Of a stretch of 64,000 bases of DNA, positions 9,610 through 18,562 are shown piece by piece. The notes below the pieces were generated by a model. It saw only the letters and a program-made list of their open reading frames with translations. It did no database searches and was not told the origin of the DNA. Origin of the DNA: CAVWDU01 sp963753815 (GTDB lineage Bacteria; Pseudomonadota; Gammaproteobacteria; Pseudomonadales; Halieaceae); the NCBI GenBank assembly GCA_963753815.1, contig CAVWDU010000003.1, positions 682,001 to 746,000 on the forward strand, given 5' to 3'. Each line of letters opens with the position of its first letter. The stretch's first letter is position 1. The position numbers and the translations under genes are program-made.

Positions 9610-10143
9610 ATGGCCCTGAAATCCACCGTCTACAAGTTCGATCTCAACGTCGCCGACCTGGACCGACAGGTCTATGGCGACTTCCCGTTGACACTGGCGC
9701 GACATCCCTCCGAAACCGAAGCGCGGATGATGCTGCGCCTGCTGGCCTTCGCATTGAACGCCTCGGAGGATCTGGCGTTCGGGCGGGGTATCAGTACCGA
9801 CGACGAGCCCGACCTGTGGCGGAAGAGCCTGACCGGTGAGGTGGAGCTATGGGTAGAACTGGGCACACCGGACCCGGAGCGGTTGCGCAAGGCCTGCGGC
9901 CGGGCCGGGGAAGTCAAGCTCTATTGCTACGGGGATCGCGCAGTGCCGGTCTGGTGGAAAAAACACGCTGGCGACCTGGCCCGGTTCGACAGGTTACACA
10001 TCTGGCAGGTTGACGACACCGCGAGTGACGAACTCGCCTCGCTGGCGGCGAGTAGCGACGTGCAGTGTACAGTCGAGAGTGGAGAGGCCTGGATAAGCGC
10101 CGGCGAGAAGAACGTTCATATCAAACTGACGCCGCTCAAGTAA
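9610..10143 (+). CDS. yaeQ: YaeQ family protein
   Basis: A 177-residue protein matching YaeQ end to end (MALKSTVYKFDLNVADLDRQ; FALNASEDLAFGRGIST; SGEAWISAGEKNVHIKLTP). The family has a PD-(D/E)XK nuclease-like fold and is widespread in gammaproteobacteria; it was first noticed as a multicopy suppressor in rfaH mutants, but its biochemical role is unsettled. The gene is single, divergent from the GST pair and convergent with the CYTH-CHAD gene 66 bases away. The start ATG has no strong Shine-Dalgarno sequence. Length is the usual one for the family. Confidence 0.95.
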   Translation: MALKSTVYKFDLNVADLDRQVYGDFPLTLARHPSETEARMMLRLLAFALNASEDLAFGRGISTDDEPDLWRKSLTGEVELWVELGTPDPERLRKACGRAGEVKLYCYGDRAVPVWWKKHAGDLARFDRLHIWQVDDTASDELASLAASSDVQCTVESGEAWISAGEKNVHIKLTPLK

Positions 10144-10209
10144 AGTGCCAACCGTCGGGCGCCGGACGCGGTCCGAGTAAAGTGCGGTGCTTTAACGCGC
10201 GACCCTCTC

Positions 10210-11811
10210 TCACCCCCAGAATGGCGCGGCCCGCTGCACCTTCCGCCACAGGGGTTGTCCCTTACGCACCGCCTGCACCTCCCGCGCCTTCGACCAGTCC
10301 TGCACCAGCAAAAGGCCGGCATGGTCCAGGCTTCGCGGCGACAGGCTGGCCAACACCATCCGCGCCACTACCGCGTCGTTGGCCACGCCCAGTTGATCCT
10401 GCAGTGACTCCATGAGCTTGAGGTAGCGTTTCTTGTGCTCGCCCTCCCACAGCCCGGAGAAAAACTCGGTGGCGTAGCGTGCTTTCTTGCCGTTTTTACG
10501 CAGCGTGTGGCGGTCCTCCTCGGACATGCGCGAAAGCGGCCTCGTGTCTTGCAGAAGTTCACGGCGTGTTTTGTCCAGCACCGTCAATGCGAAAGGCTTC
10601 AGCGGTCGGTCGAACAGTTCACCGTGGTCGGCTTCCAGTGCCAGCAGCCAGCGCTGAAACTGCAGCAGCAGGCGCACGAAACGGCGCCCCTGGAGCAGCG
10701 CACTGGCCTCGACCGTGGCCCGTCGACGCTCCCGCAATGCGAGTTTGCGCAGCCGCTCGATGAGCTCCGGGTCGGCTTTACGCCCTATCCGTGGCAGGGT
10801 CTCGGTGAGAAAAACGTGCCAGTCCCGCGCCGGCGCCAACCGCGCCTGGAACCAGCGCAGCTCGCCATTGAATGCCTTGCGCTTGTCATAGGGAAGGATG
10901 GACTTGAAGGCCCGCAGCGCAGCCCGCATCCTGCGCATTGCCACGCGGGACTGGTGGATGCCCCCCGGCAGGCCGTCGAGGACCAGCTGCTTATTGGCCT
11001 GCAGGTGCCTCAGGGCTTCGCCGGCAATGTCTTCGAAGGCTTCCCCTACGCTCATACCGACATCCAGGGGTACGTCCAGCGCCTTGAAGCGCGCCGGCCG
11101 CAGTGCGGGGCGCGCCAACAGGTAACCGCGCATGGCCTTGCTCTGGTAAAGCGGCTGCAGGTGCTGGCTTTCGGCGAGCTCCATGGCGATGTCCAGCATC
11201 ACCCGCGGGTCGCCCTTCAACAATTCGAGTTCGACCTCACAAACCGGCTGCTCCCTGGGCGTCACGGCATGCCCGAGGATACGGCCGCGATCAAGCGCCA
11301 GTTCAACACGGGTTCCCCGCCGCCGCAGCACCCGGGTGGAACGCTCGATCTCGGTGGTGAAAATCGGCCTGAGCCGAAGCGCGTGGCGGCTGCGCTGGAG
11401 TCTACGCTGCACCCTACGTGGATAGAGTTGCAGGTCTGGCTGGTCACCCTCGACCGTCGCGTTCCACTCTTCGTTGTTCTGCATGCCGACGGGGCCGTCC
11501 GCCGGTAGCTTGAGCGTCTGCTCCAGCCGCTTGCCGCCCCGACGGATGCGCAGCGCGGCACCGGCCTTGCGCAGTGTGTGCTGCCGGGTATCGAAATAGG
11601 TGCTGACCAGCTTGCGCCGGGAGGCTTTACCACGGGCTGCGTCCATCACCGTCGTACTCTTCAGCAGTTTATTCGCCCTGGCGGGGTCGAGGGAGAACTT
11701 CAGCTCTACCTCCACGCAGCCGGCAGGTTCCGAAGCTGAGGCATTGTCGGTACCGCGCCTGGTCGCGGGTCCGTGTTTCGAGGTGCCTGACGAGGGTTTT
11801 GCGTTAGTCAT
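10210..11811 (-). CDS. CYTH and CHAD domain protein (YgiF-like inorganic triphosphatase family)
   Basis: A 533-residue protein. An N-terminal CYTH domain begins at VEVELKFSL (the ExExK triphosphate-tunnel motif) and runs to about residue 230 with the Arg/Lys/Glu tunnel residues (RIRRGGKRLEQTLK, CEVELELLKGD). A CHAD domain follows (about 255-530) with its conserved histidines and basic residues (VLDGLPGGIHQSRVAMRRMRAAL; EDRHTLRKNGKKARYATEFF). CYTH enzymes cleave inorganic triphosphate or related molecules; CHAD domains bind polyphosphate, which suggests a role in polyphosphate metabolism. Two close starts exist (11823 or 11811); neither is clearly preferred. A basic, Ser/Thr-rich leader of about 30 residues precedes the CYTH fold. 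Confidence 0.93.
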   Translation of the reverse strand: MTNAKPSSGTSKHGPATRRGTDNASASEPAGCVEVELKFSLDPARANKLLKSTTVMDAARGKASRRKLVSTYFDTRQHTLRKAGAALRIRRGGKRLEQTLKLPADGPVGMQNNEEWNATVEGDQPDLQLYPRRVQRRLQRSRHALRLRPIFTTEIERSTRVLRRRGTRVELALDRGRILGHAVTPREQPVCEVELELLKGDPRVMLDIAMELAESQHLQPLYQSKAMRGYLLARPALRPARFKALDVPLDVGMSVGEAFEDIAGEALRHLQANKQLVLDGLPGGIHQSRVAMRRMRAALRAFKSILPYDKRKAFNGELRWFQARLAPARDWHVFLTETLPRIGRKADPELIERLRKLALRERRRATVEASALLQGRRFVRLLLQFQRWLLALEADHGELFDRPLKPFALTVLDKTRRELLQDTRPLSRMSEEDRHTLRKNGKKARYATEFFSGLWEGEHKKRYLKLMESLQDQLGVANDAVVARMVLASLSPRSLDHAGLLLVQDWSKAREVQAVRKGQPLWRKVQRAAPFWG

Positions 11812-12039
11812 ATATCCCAACATTTTAGCACCGATTCAAGACGCCAAATATTGTCGATACAAAAAGAGAGCCTAAATTGTGGTTAGGTGCCCGGCCACTT
11901 GGCAGCGTACGGTCGTTGTGCGAACCTCGCGCCTCAACGTCTCGGGAATGCTGCCATGAGAAAACGCAAGGACAGCCGCGCGGCAATCGCACACCCAGTG
12001 CACAAGTCTATCGTGGTTGGTAGCGAACGCAGCGGCAAC

Positions 12040-13263
12040 ATGACTGGCCAGCAATGGTCATCCGCAGTGAAGAGCAGCCTCTGCCTGCTGGTGTTACTTG
12101 TTCTCAGCGGCCAGGTGCAAAGTTCGCAAACCGAGGGTGAACTGGATCGCCTGGTCAACGAGCGCCTGTCCTACATGCGGTCGGTGGCCGCCTACAAGTG
12201 GATCAACGCGCGGCCGATCGAGGATGTCGATCGCGAGGCGCGCGTCCTGGAGTCGGCGGAAATCGCCGGTCTCCGGTATGGTATCAAGCGCGAAGCGACT
12301 CGGGCTTTTTTTGTGGCCCAGATCGAAGCCGCCAAAGACATTCAGCGCTACTGGTTCGCGCGCTGGCGACAGGGTGGCGCGCCGGACAAGGCACCGGACC
12401 TCGACCGGGAAGTGCGACCTGCTCTCCTGCAATTGGGCGATGCCATCATGCAGGCACTGGCTGATCCGGCGGGAAATCGCACCTTATCCTTCACAACCAC
12501 CGGTATCACCGAGGAATCCGCCACGGCGCTGAGGCACGCAGCCCTGGGAGCTACCTACTATGAATCAGCGTTCGACCAGCTACTCCAGTCCGGCGTACTT
12601 CGGGTAGGGACCACCGGCGATTACGCCCCCTTTTCCTGGTTGGAAGACGGTGAATACAGCGGGATCGATGTCGACATGGCGAAGGATCTCGCTAACACGC
12701 TGGATGCCGATCTCGTGCTGGTTGCGACGAGCTGGCCTTCACTCGTCGATGACCTCGCAGCCGGTCGCTACGATATTGCGATGAGCGGCGTGTCACGTAC
12801 GCTGCGTCGGGCGCGAGTCGGCCTGTTCTCCGGGCCCTACCATGTGGGCGGTAAAACACCCATCGCCCGCTGTGAAGATGCGGAACGCTACCGCTCCCTC
12901 GCGGGAATCGACCGGCAAGGCGTGCACGTCATCGTCAACCCGGGCGGTACCAACGAGAGATTCGTAGCCAGCCGGATCTCACAGGCGACTGTTGTCCGCC
13001 ACCACAACAATGCCAGTATTTTTGACGAGATCATTGCCGGGCGCGCCGACGTCATGGTCACCGACGCCATTGAGGTTCGCGTCAAGACCAAAGAGTATGC
13101 AGCTCTCTGCGCCACCATGCCCGGTGAAACCCTGACCTACCAGGAGAAAGGTTACCTGATGCCCAACGATCAAAGGCTGCAGGGGTATGTCAATCTCTGG
13201 CTCGCCCAGCGCAAGGGTGACGGCAGGCTGGAAGCGCTATTCAATCGCTACCTTGACCAGTAG
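12040..13263 (+). CDS. Exported bifunctional chorismate mutase-cyclohexadienyl dehydratase (AroQ-gamma/PheC fusion)
   Basis: A 407-residue protein with a signal peptide (SLCLLVLLVLSGQVQSS), then a helical segment (about 30-190) with the secreted chorismate mutase pattern (LVNERLSYMRSVAAYKW; FFVAQIEAAKDIQRYWFARW), then a periplasmic-binding-protein fold (about 200-405) typical of PheC (GVLRVGTTGDYAPFSW; GIDVDMAKDLA; NPGGTNERFV; DVMVTDAIEVRVKTKEY). Together the domains would convert chorismate to prephenate and then to phenylpyruvate in the periplasm, a pathway parallel to cytosolic phenylalanine synthesis. Start at 12040 gives a compact signal peptide; ATG at 11956 would give a long basic n-region. 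Fusion order mutase then dehydratase is clear. It stands alone, upstream of a broken transporter. Confidence 0.88.
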   Translation: MTGQQWSSAVKSSLCLLVLLVLSGQVQSSQTEGELDRLVNERLSYMRSVAAYKWINARPIEDVDREARVLESAEIAGLRYGIKREATRAFFVAQIEAAKDIQRYWFARWRQGGAPDKAPDLDREVRPALLQLGDAIMQALADPAGNRTLSFTTTGITEESATALRHAALGATYYESAFDQLLQSGVLRVGTTGDYAPFSWLEDGEYSGIDVDMAKDLANTLDADLVLVATSWPSLVDDLAAGRYDIAMSGVSRTLRRARVGLFSGPYHVGGKTPIARCEDAERYRSLAGIDRQGVHVIVNPGGTNERFVASRISQATVVRHHNNASIFDEIIAGRADVMVTDAIEVRVKTKEYAALCATMPGETLTYQEKGYLMPNDQRLQGYVNLWLAQRKGDGRLEALFNRYLDQ

Positions 13264-13290
13264 CCTGCTGCAGCCATAGAGAGCGTTCTC

Positions 13291-13560
13291 ATGAACCCAA
13301 CAACGCAGGCCGCAGCAGGCGGTGGCTGGCAACGCCGTCACTCGATCGTGCTGCTGTGTTTTTCTCCACCATGATTTGCTACCTGGACCGGGTGAATATC
13401 TCGGTGGCCATCATTCCGATGGCGGAGCAGTTCGACTGGACTGACTCGGAGCGTGGATTGGTACTCTCCTCGTTTTTCGTGGGCTACATGGCGACGCAGG
13501 TGATGGGGGGGTCGCTGGCGGCTCGTTTCGGCGGCAAGGTTTTCCTCGGATTCGGATCTG
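13291..13560 (+). pseudogene. MFS transporter N-terminal fragment (anion:cation symporter-like)
   Basis: The ATG at 13291 opens MNPTTQAAAGGGWQRRHSIV, which stops early; one base lost from the T run near 13350-13356 restores the frame to the hallmark first helix and loop of ACS-family transporters (STMICYLDRVNISVAIIPM, then SSFFVGYMATQVMGG). After about 80 residues, near LAARFGGKVFLGFG, similarity ends abruptly; the remaining ten or so helices are gone. It lies 28 bases after the chorismate mutase-dehydratase gene, so it may once have been a co-transcribed transporter. Bases from about 13560 to the porin end at 13723 hold nothing I recognise. Confidence 0.8.
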
Positions 13561-13722
13561 ACATTTTTGGCCTGGATGAGAACGCTGGCGTGCCCGCGCA
13601 ACTCGACCCGTCGATGCTTGCGAGTCGCAGGTGACATAACCCTGGTTCGAGAGCAGCCAGGAGTCAGCCTTCACCCTGACTCAGCAACGCTCCACTGATA
13701 GTCCGCTCTTGAAACCGTATCC

Positions 13723-14802
13723 TTACTCCCAGTTCATGAACAGCGTCAAGCGGAAGTAGATATCCGTCTCGGGACGAGTGCCTGTTTCATCCTCACCGTA
13801 GCGGATCACAATGACATTTGGCGCTAACAGGAAATGATCACTGAACGTATACTCGTAGGCGGCTACGAACATGGTGGCGCGCGCCGAGGGGTCGAAAGGT
13901 ATGTAGGCAATGTTGTCACCTTCGAGGCTTGGCTCGAGTATGAGGTCCACTCGACCGATAAGGCTGTGTCTCTGTGCCAGCTGCCATACCAGGTAGGCGG
14001 AGGCCAGCTCGCCGGGGGCGCCAGACTCTAGATCTCTATAAACATACTGTGCACCGGCGCGCGCCTGGCTACCGGAGTAGGCGGCAAACACCTGTGCCGT
14101 CGATGCATCATTTTCGCCAGGTCGACGTTCGTGATCGTAGTAAAAGTCCAGCGCCCAATGCCGGTCCAGTTTCCAGTTCAGCGCCAGCATGGACGCAGCT
14201 CCATCACCTGACTCGGCGCCGAAATCGGCACCGACGCCGATCATTGCACGATAACTCAACGAGTCCGTCAGCCGCCCTTTCAGGGCCACACCGGTATCGC
14301 GGCTGAACTGTCCCTGCAGTCCCGTTGGAGTTCGCATGAGGTATCGCTTTCCCCACGCTTTGTTTATGACATCAAAGGCCGGCGTCGGCTGCAGTCCGGC
14401 TACCAGTGTGTGGTTGTCGAACTGATAGGACAGGTACAAATCCTTTACGTCCACTTCGTAATCGTAGGTCTCGAACGCACCGGATTGGTTTGCCTCGAAG
14501 CGCAGGCGCCCGACCCAGCCGGGCCCATGCTTTCCGTCCAGTGTCAGGTAACCGCGGCGCAGTACCGCGCCGGTGGCGCCATCACCGGAGGGAAGGTGAT
14601 GTGACGTGATGTGGTAGGCATCGCCGAACAACAAACCCCCGACGGAGAATGATGTGGACGCTTCATCCTCACCGGCGGTCGCAGAGACCATCGACAAACC
14701 AAGAATCCATGGAACCAACCGCGGTGCGGATTTTCGGCGAGGCTGCGGATACGACAGCGAGCGGTTGAGACCTGAGATTCGTGGGTAGTTTTTAATAGGC
14801 AC
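13723..14802 (-). CDS. Porin-like outer-membrane beta-barrel protein (phosphate-selective porin O/P type)
   Basis: An exported protein of about 359 residues. A basic segment and hydrophobic core (RRKSAPRLVPWILGLSMVSATA) look like a signal peptide. The mature part is made of alternating amphipathic strands ending in aromatic residues (GWVGRLRFEANQSGAFETYDYEVDVKDLYLSY; LALNWKLDRHWALDFYYDHERR) and closes on FRLTLFMNWE, a barrel-type ending, resembling OprO/OprP-like porins. Pore selectivity cannot be inferred. The start is uncertain: GTG at 14802 is the choice nearest the signal peptide; an ATG at 14964 would add 54 unlikely residues. Isolated, with no transporter next to it. Confidence 0.65.
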   Translation of the reverse strand: MPIKNYPRISGLNRSLSYPQPRRKSAPRLVPWILGLSMVSATAGEDEASTSFSVGGLLFGDAYHITSHHLPSGDGATGAVLRRGYLTLDGKHGPGWVGRLRFEANQSGAFETYDYEVDVKDLYLSYQFDNHTLVAGLQPTPAFDVINKAWGKRYLMRTPTGLQGQFSRDTGVALKGRLTDSLSYRAMIGVGADFGAESGDGAASMLALNWKLDRHWALDFYYDHERRPGENDASTAQVFAAYSGSQARAGAQYVYRDLESGAPGELASAYLVWQLAQRHSLIGRVDLILEPSLEGDNIAYIPFDPSARATMFVAAYEYTFSDHFLLAPNVIVIRYGEDETGTRPETDIYFRLTLFMNWE

Positions 14803-15003
14803 TACTCTGACATCCGGATCATAGCCGGAGGTAATACCAGACCCGATTCGCCACACACTTAGGGCTTGCCGGTCCCCGGAAGTCACCTCAGCAGGCAGAC
14901 TGCCGCCGTGGATGCGAAGCATCTCCCCAGGCACGTGACCACGCGCATGGACGCAGTGCGCCAAACGACTCAGGGAAGAGCTTACCTGTCGTTTTCGCCC
15001 GGC

Positions 15004-15117
15004 TCAACCCTGTTCGAGGCAGCGGTCGATGATTGCCCGGTAGAGCCTGGCGCCGATGCCGATCAGTTCGTCAGGGTAGTCGTAGCCATCATCGTGCAAC
15101 TGCGGCTGGTCCGTACC
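15004..15117 (-). pseudogene. C-terminal fragment of an unidentified gene cut by the IS
   Basis: Reading in from the left IS end on the reverse strand there is an open, coding-looking tail (DGYDYPDELIGIGARLYRAI, ending about ten residues later in a TGA at 15004). The frame runs straight to the IS boundary, so the IS appears to have removed or displaced its 5' part; no matching N-terminal part is seen on the other side. The family is not recognised. Confidence 0.5.
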
Positions 15118-16256
15118 GGTGTCCCTTCTAATAATTTGACTTCGTTGATTTTGTTACACTTTTTCCAGGCAACTAGATAAGCTGCGGAAATGGAAAAGTG
15201 GCTAATAATTATTCTGAAAACACTAATATCCAGCGCTCGCGAGCGGCGAGAGTTGGCCTTGGAAAACCTGGCTCTTCGTCAGCAATTGGCTGTCTTGAAG
15301 GCGAAGCAGACAAGACCAAGGCTGACGAGGGCAGATCGGTTGTTTTGGCTCTTTCTATCCAAACATTGGGCAAATTGGCGAGATAGTTTGCACATTGTAC
15401 AGCCCGCGACCGTGATTCGTTGGCATCGGCAGGGATTCCGTTACTATTAGCGGTGGAAGAGTCGTCGCCGTGGGAGGCCCAGTATAGCAGGGTAGTTGCG
15501 GATACTAATTCGTGAAATGAGTAGAGCAAATCCATTGTGGGGTGCGCCACGGATTCATGGAGAATTGCCCAGACCTGGCATTGAGGTATCTCAGGCCACA
15601 GTATCCAAGTACATGGTTCGACACAGGAGGCCGCCGTCGCAAGGCTGGAAAACGTTCCTGGAAAATCACGCAAGCGAGCTGGTCTCGTTGGATTTTTTTA
15701 CACTTCCCACCGCGACATTTCGCGTGCTTTATGTCCTGGTCATTCTCGGCCGTGATCGACGAAAAATTCTCCACGTGAATGTCACACATAATCCGACAGC
15801 TGTCTGGACAGCTCGCCAGCTTACTGAAGTCTGTGGCTGGATTAATGAACCTCGATACTTGCTGCGTGACCGTGATGGTGTATACGGCCTCGAGTTTTCA
15901 CGCCAAGCCAGAGTACTCGGTTTGGAAGAAGTCATCACCACTCATCGGTCACCCTGGCAGAACGCTTACGTGGAACGCGTTATTGGATCGATCAGGCGGG
16001 ACTGCCTTGACCATGTGGTCGTGGTCAGTGACCGGCAGCTAGGACGAAAGTTGAAAGAATATTTATCCTATTACAACCAAGTAAGAACTCATCTTTCACT
16101 CCTCAAGGATGCGCCGGTACCCTGGCCCGCGAAGCCTCCTGACCTAGGCCGTGTAACCAAGGTTCAGAGAGTAGGGGGGCTGCATCACGAATATACACGA
16201 CTGGCCGCTTAGGTCGGCTACAAGATGGCGTAAGATGGACAAATAGAAGGGACACC
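15118..16256 (+). mobile_element. Insertion sequence with integrase-core transposase and 13-bp terminal inverted repeats
   Basis: The element starts with GGTGTCCCTTCTA at 15118-15130 and ends with the exact inverted copy TAGAAGGGACACC at 16244-16256, giving 1139 bases. It carries one transposase reading frame of about 341 codons. No target-site duplication is apparent in the immediate flanks, so it may be old or the flanks may have been rearranged. I do not assign an IS family with confidence; the transposase has a coiled N-terminus and an rve DDE core as in IS3/IS481-like elements. Confidence 0.85.
15190..16212 (+). pseudogene. Integrase-core (DDE) transposase with two in-frame amber codons
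   Basis: A single frame runs from MEKWLIIILK at 15190 to HHEYTRLAA at 16212, broken only by TAG codons at 15448-15450 and 15493-15495, which bracket the WKSRRRGRPS linker between the N-terminal helical part and the catalytic core. The core shows the DDE residues in SLDFFTLPTATF, LLRDRDGVYG and NAYVERVIGSIRRD. The first TAG sits where relatives would have a Trp (TGG to TAG) by inference. With no frameshifts or deletions, inactivation is recent or the stops are read through. An internal TTG at 15496 could start a 238-residue core fragment. Confidence 0.85.
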
Positions 16257-16261
16257 TCCTT

Positions 16262-16420
16262 TATCGCGCTGTTTTGCCCCCGTGCGTTCAACTCTGCCTT
16301 GTCGTCGATTTAGCTCTTGATCCTGTCGCCCATGTTAATAACAAACTCCCGTTGCAGAAGGTTGAGCTGATCGCTGGCGGACTTGGACGTTTGCTCTTGA
16401 TCGGTCTTTCCTCGCCGGAC
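16262..16420 (-). pseudogene. Fragment of a calcineurin-like phosphoesterase
   Basis: Reverse-strand translation gives DQEQTSKSASDQLNLLQREF, then VINMGDRIKS, a stop, then IDDKAELNARG. The intact phosphoesterase at 46549-47589 reads NQEETFKLAIRQINLLQPEF, VINVGDNIEGY and SDDKGELNEEW at the same place. The metal-binding GD(N) is altered to GDR and a TAA interrupts it, so this is a dead fragment of about 50 codons lying between the right IS end and a DUF389-like fragment. It implies at least one further copy of that gene once existed here. Confidence 0.75.
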
Positions 16421-16422
16421 GG

Positions 16423-16974
16423 TCAGGAACCCTCCGACTCGAGCACCTTCTCGCCGACCTCCCGCAAGGCGATAATGCGAACGCTGGGGTTGCCGCCGCG
16501 AACCTCCTGTACGATCCGGGTCAACTCGTCCTTGAGACCGACCGGCATGCTCTCCTGCGCGGCGAGCATGATGCTCACCGCAGAGGCCGGCTCTGAACTG
16601 ACGCGGGCGATCGTGATGAGAGTCACTCCCGGGACCGTGTCCAGATAGGAAGTCACGGCGTCCTGGACGTGGGCGGCTACCGGATAGGTGAGCGGCCTTG
16701 TCTGACCCTGCCGTTTTTGTTTGACCACATTGCCCACCAGGGGCAGGAGCAGAATAACCATGAGCATGACGAGCGCGACCATGACCCTGCGCACCCAGGT
16801 GCTGACACCGGTGCCTGTGGCCTCACCCCGGATGCCAAGCAGCATAAAGGCGCTCGCCGCGGAGAGAATGATGGCCACGAGGTTGGTCAACAGAAGTATT
16901 GCAGAATTTGCCGCGACGGGCAGCTGATATCCAAGCCGCGACATCCAGCGGATATTTCGGTGCTCCCGTTCCAT
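16423..16974 (-). pseudogene. DUF389-like membrane protein, C-terminal fragment
   Basis: A 183-residue frame. Its N-terminal part (NSAILLLTNLVAIILSAASAFMLLGIRG, read in two blocks) matches the final membrane segment of DUF389/TIGR00341 proteins, followed by another helix (VMVALVMLMVILLLPLVG) and a soluble C-terminal domain (AVTSYLDTVPGVTLITIARV). Family members are about 450-500 residues with several more helices. Here a TAA lies only four codons upstream of the ATG, and no earlier membrane segments are found, so the 5' two-thirds are missing. A short two-helix protein could still be made, but no ribosome site is visible. Family assignment by pattern only. Confidence 0.55.
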
Positions 16975-17182
16975 TGCTCTGCATTACTGTAGATGTCTGG
17001 GTCGGACAATCCGGCGATGTCGTTGGGCAGTGTTGGTCAGCCTTCTGCCGGTTCTCCCAGGCATGCCGCTCACTACTCAATTACCTGCCGGACCGGCTCT
17101 CCATGATCCGGATCATCTCTCCGCAAAACATCCCCGCTGGCGGAACTGCAATCATATGCATTGGGCCAGGCAAGCTATTGAT

Positions 17183-18562
17183 TCATCGCACCTTCTCTGC
17201 CAGCGGCGGCTGCCAGGTCTTCATCATCTCCAGGTCAGGTTCATAGATTCGCAGAACGATGTCCATGTCCTCGTCCTTTCTCTCGATCGGCAGCCAGTTT
17301 TCCTCCGGCACGCCCTCGGGTTTTTCGGCGGCGACGTGGACCTCTATCCCGCCGTTTTCGTCGAGCTTCATGCCCGCGTTCTCACCCACGCTGTACTTCT
17401 TGCGATCGTTGGGAATGAAAAAGCCATTTTTCAGGTCGTAGAGCGTGAGGGACCAGAAAACCTCCGTAGGCGGCATTTCGTCCGGCGTCATGCGGATCAC
17501 ATAGTTGTTCATGGCGTTCAATGGCTCGCCGTCGGCAGTTAGCACGGCGGGATAGACCGCCTCGGTTGCCGGCAGGCCGATCGGGCCGAGAACAGACTGG
17601 AATACCAACAGCTCCAGCGGCATCTGTCCCTTCGGCAGGAACTTGCCGAAAAGTTCCTTCTTGTAGAACTCCTTGTCCGCAGTCCTGGCCATCTCTTCGC
17701 TGAAGATCCGTTCGGAGACCTTGCGGATCTTTGCGCTGTCGATCTCAGCCGTCTTGCTGGCATTGTAGGTCCTTCCTGGCACGATCCCGAGCGGCTCATA
17801 GGCAGCCAGCAACTCGCGGTCGAGTTCGTTATCCGGATCGAAGGTGGTGTGGTTGAATACAAACTGCATCACCTCGAGCAGGTTCTTCTCGAAGACGTCC
17901 GCATCCCTCTGGCCGACTGCAGGGAACTCGACATCGTCGATCGGCTTGGCCGGCTCCCCGCGGAGCTCCGAGAGGGTGATGACCTTCACCTGCTCCATCT
18001 GCTTGATGATGCGTTTGAAACGCTCCCGATCCCCGGCATGGGGCATGACCCGGAGGATCGCAGTGATGAAGTCGCCCGTTGCTTCAAACTTCCGGTCGAC
18101 TCCCTCCACCGTCTCGCCGTTGTAGCCCTCCGTGCGCTCAGTGTAGAACAGCATCTTCTCGGGCTTTTTGAAGTCGTCGAGCCGGGTCGTCATCGGCACG
18201 TTGACGTAGTGGTCGTAGCCCGTGACCATCAGCGAGACATAGTCCGAGTCGAAGGCGGGCATCTCGAGAATCACCGGATCCTTGCGTAGATCGAGCACGG
18301 CGGCGATATACAGCGTGTCGTTGTTGGGCCGCGCAATATCCTTCATCGTGTGGTCCTTCAACTCGGTGTCGGCGACTACCGTATTCCAGCCACCGTTCTT
18401 GAGCGCGGCTTTGTTGTTCACGTTGTACAGGGCGACATACTGGTAGGAGCGGCGAACGAGGTTCTCCAGATTCTCGTCGGTCAGCTCCACAGCGAGCGCC
18501 GCTGTGGTGCAGGCCAGCATGCTGACCGTCACAGTAATCAAAAATGCGGCAAGTGCTTTCAT
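17183..18562 (-). CDS. Secreted DUF1254/DUF1214 domain protein
   Basis: A 459-residue protein with a clear signal peptide (LAAFLITVTVSMLACTTAALA), a DUF1254 domain (about 40-170: NNKAALKNGGWNTVVADTEL, ARPNNDTLYIAAVLDL) and a C-terminal DUF1214 domain (about 345-455: MNNYVIRMTPDEMPP, FWSLTLYDLKNGFFIPND). Proteins of this kind are common in marine and soil bacteria and are often induced together with hydrolases; no enzymatic activity is established. The ATG directly follows the TAG of a deleted phosphoesterase remnant (no gap), so it was translated as a downstream operon member, probably with the sulfatase further upstream. An AraC regulator divergent from the sulfatase probably controls the unit. 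Confidence 0.9.
   Translation of the reverse strand: MKALAAFLITVTVSMLACTTAALAVELTDENLENLVRRSYQYVALYNVNNKAALKNGGWNTVVADTELKDHTMKDIARPNNDTLYIAAVLDLRKDPVILEMPAFDSDYVSLMVTGYDHYVNVPMTTRLDDFKKPEKMLFYTERTEGYNGETVEGVDRKFEATGDFITAILRVMPHAGDRERFKRIIKQMEQVKVITLSELRGEPAKPIDDVEFPAVGQRDADVFEKNLLEVMQFVFNHTTFDPDNELDRELLAAYEPLGIVPGRTYNASKTAEIDSAKIRKVSERIFSEEMARTADKEFYKKELFGKFLPKGQMPLELLVFQSVLGPIGLPATEAVYPAVLTADGEPLNAMNNYVIRMTPDEMPPTEVFWSLTLYDLKNGFFIPNDRKKYSVGENAGMKLDENGGIEVHVAAEKPEGVPEENWLPIERKDEDMDIVLRIYEPDLEMMKTWQPPLAEKVR

Noticed and set aside
10435..11508. 357-codon plus-strand ORF over the CYTH-CHAD gene
   Set aside because: No recognisable protein character; the reverse strand carries ExExK and CHAD motifs.
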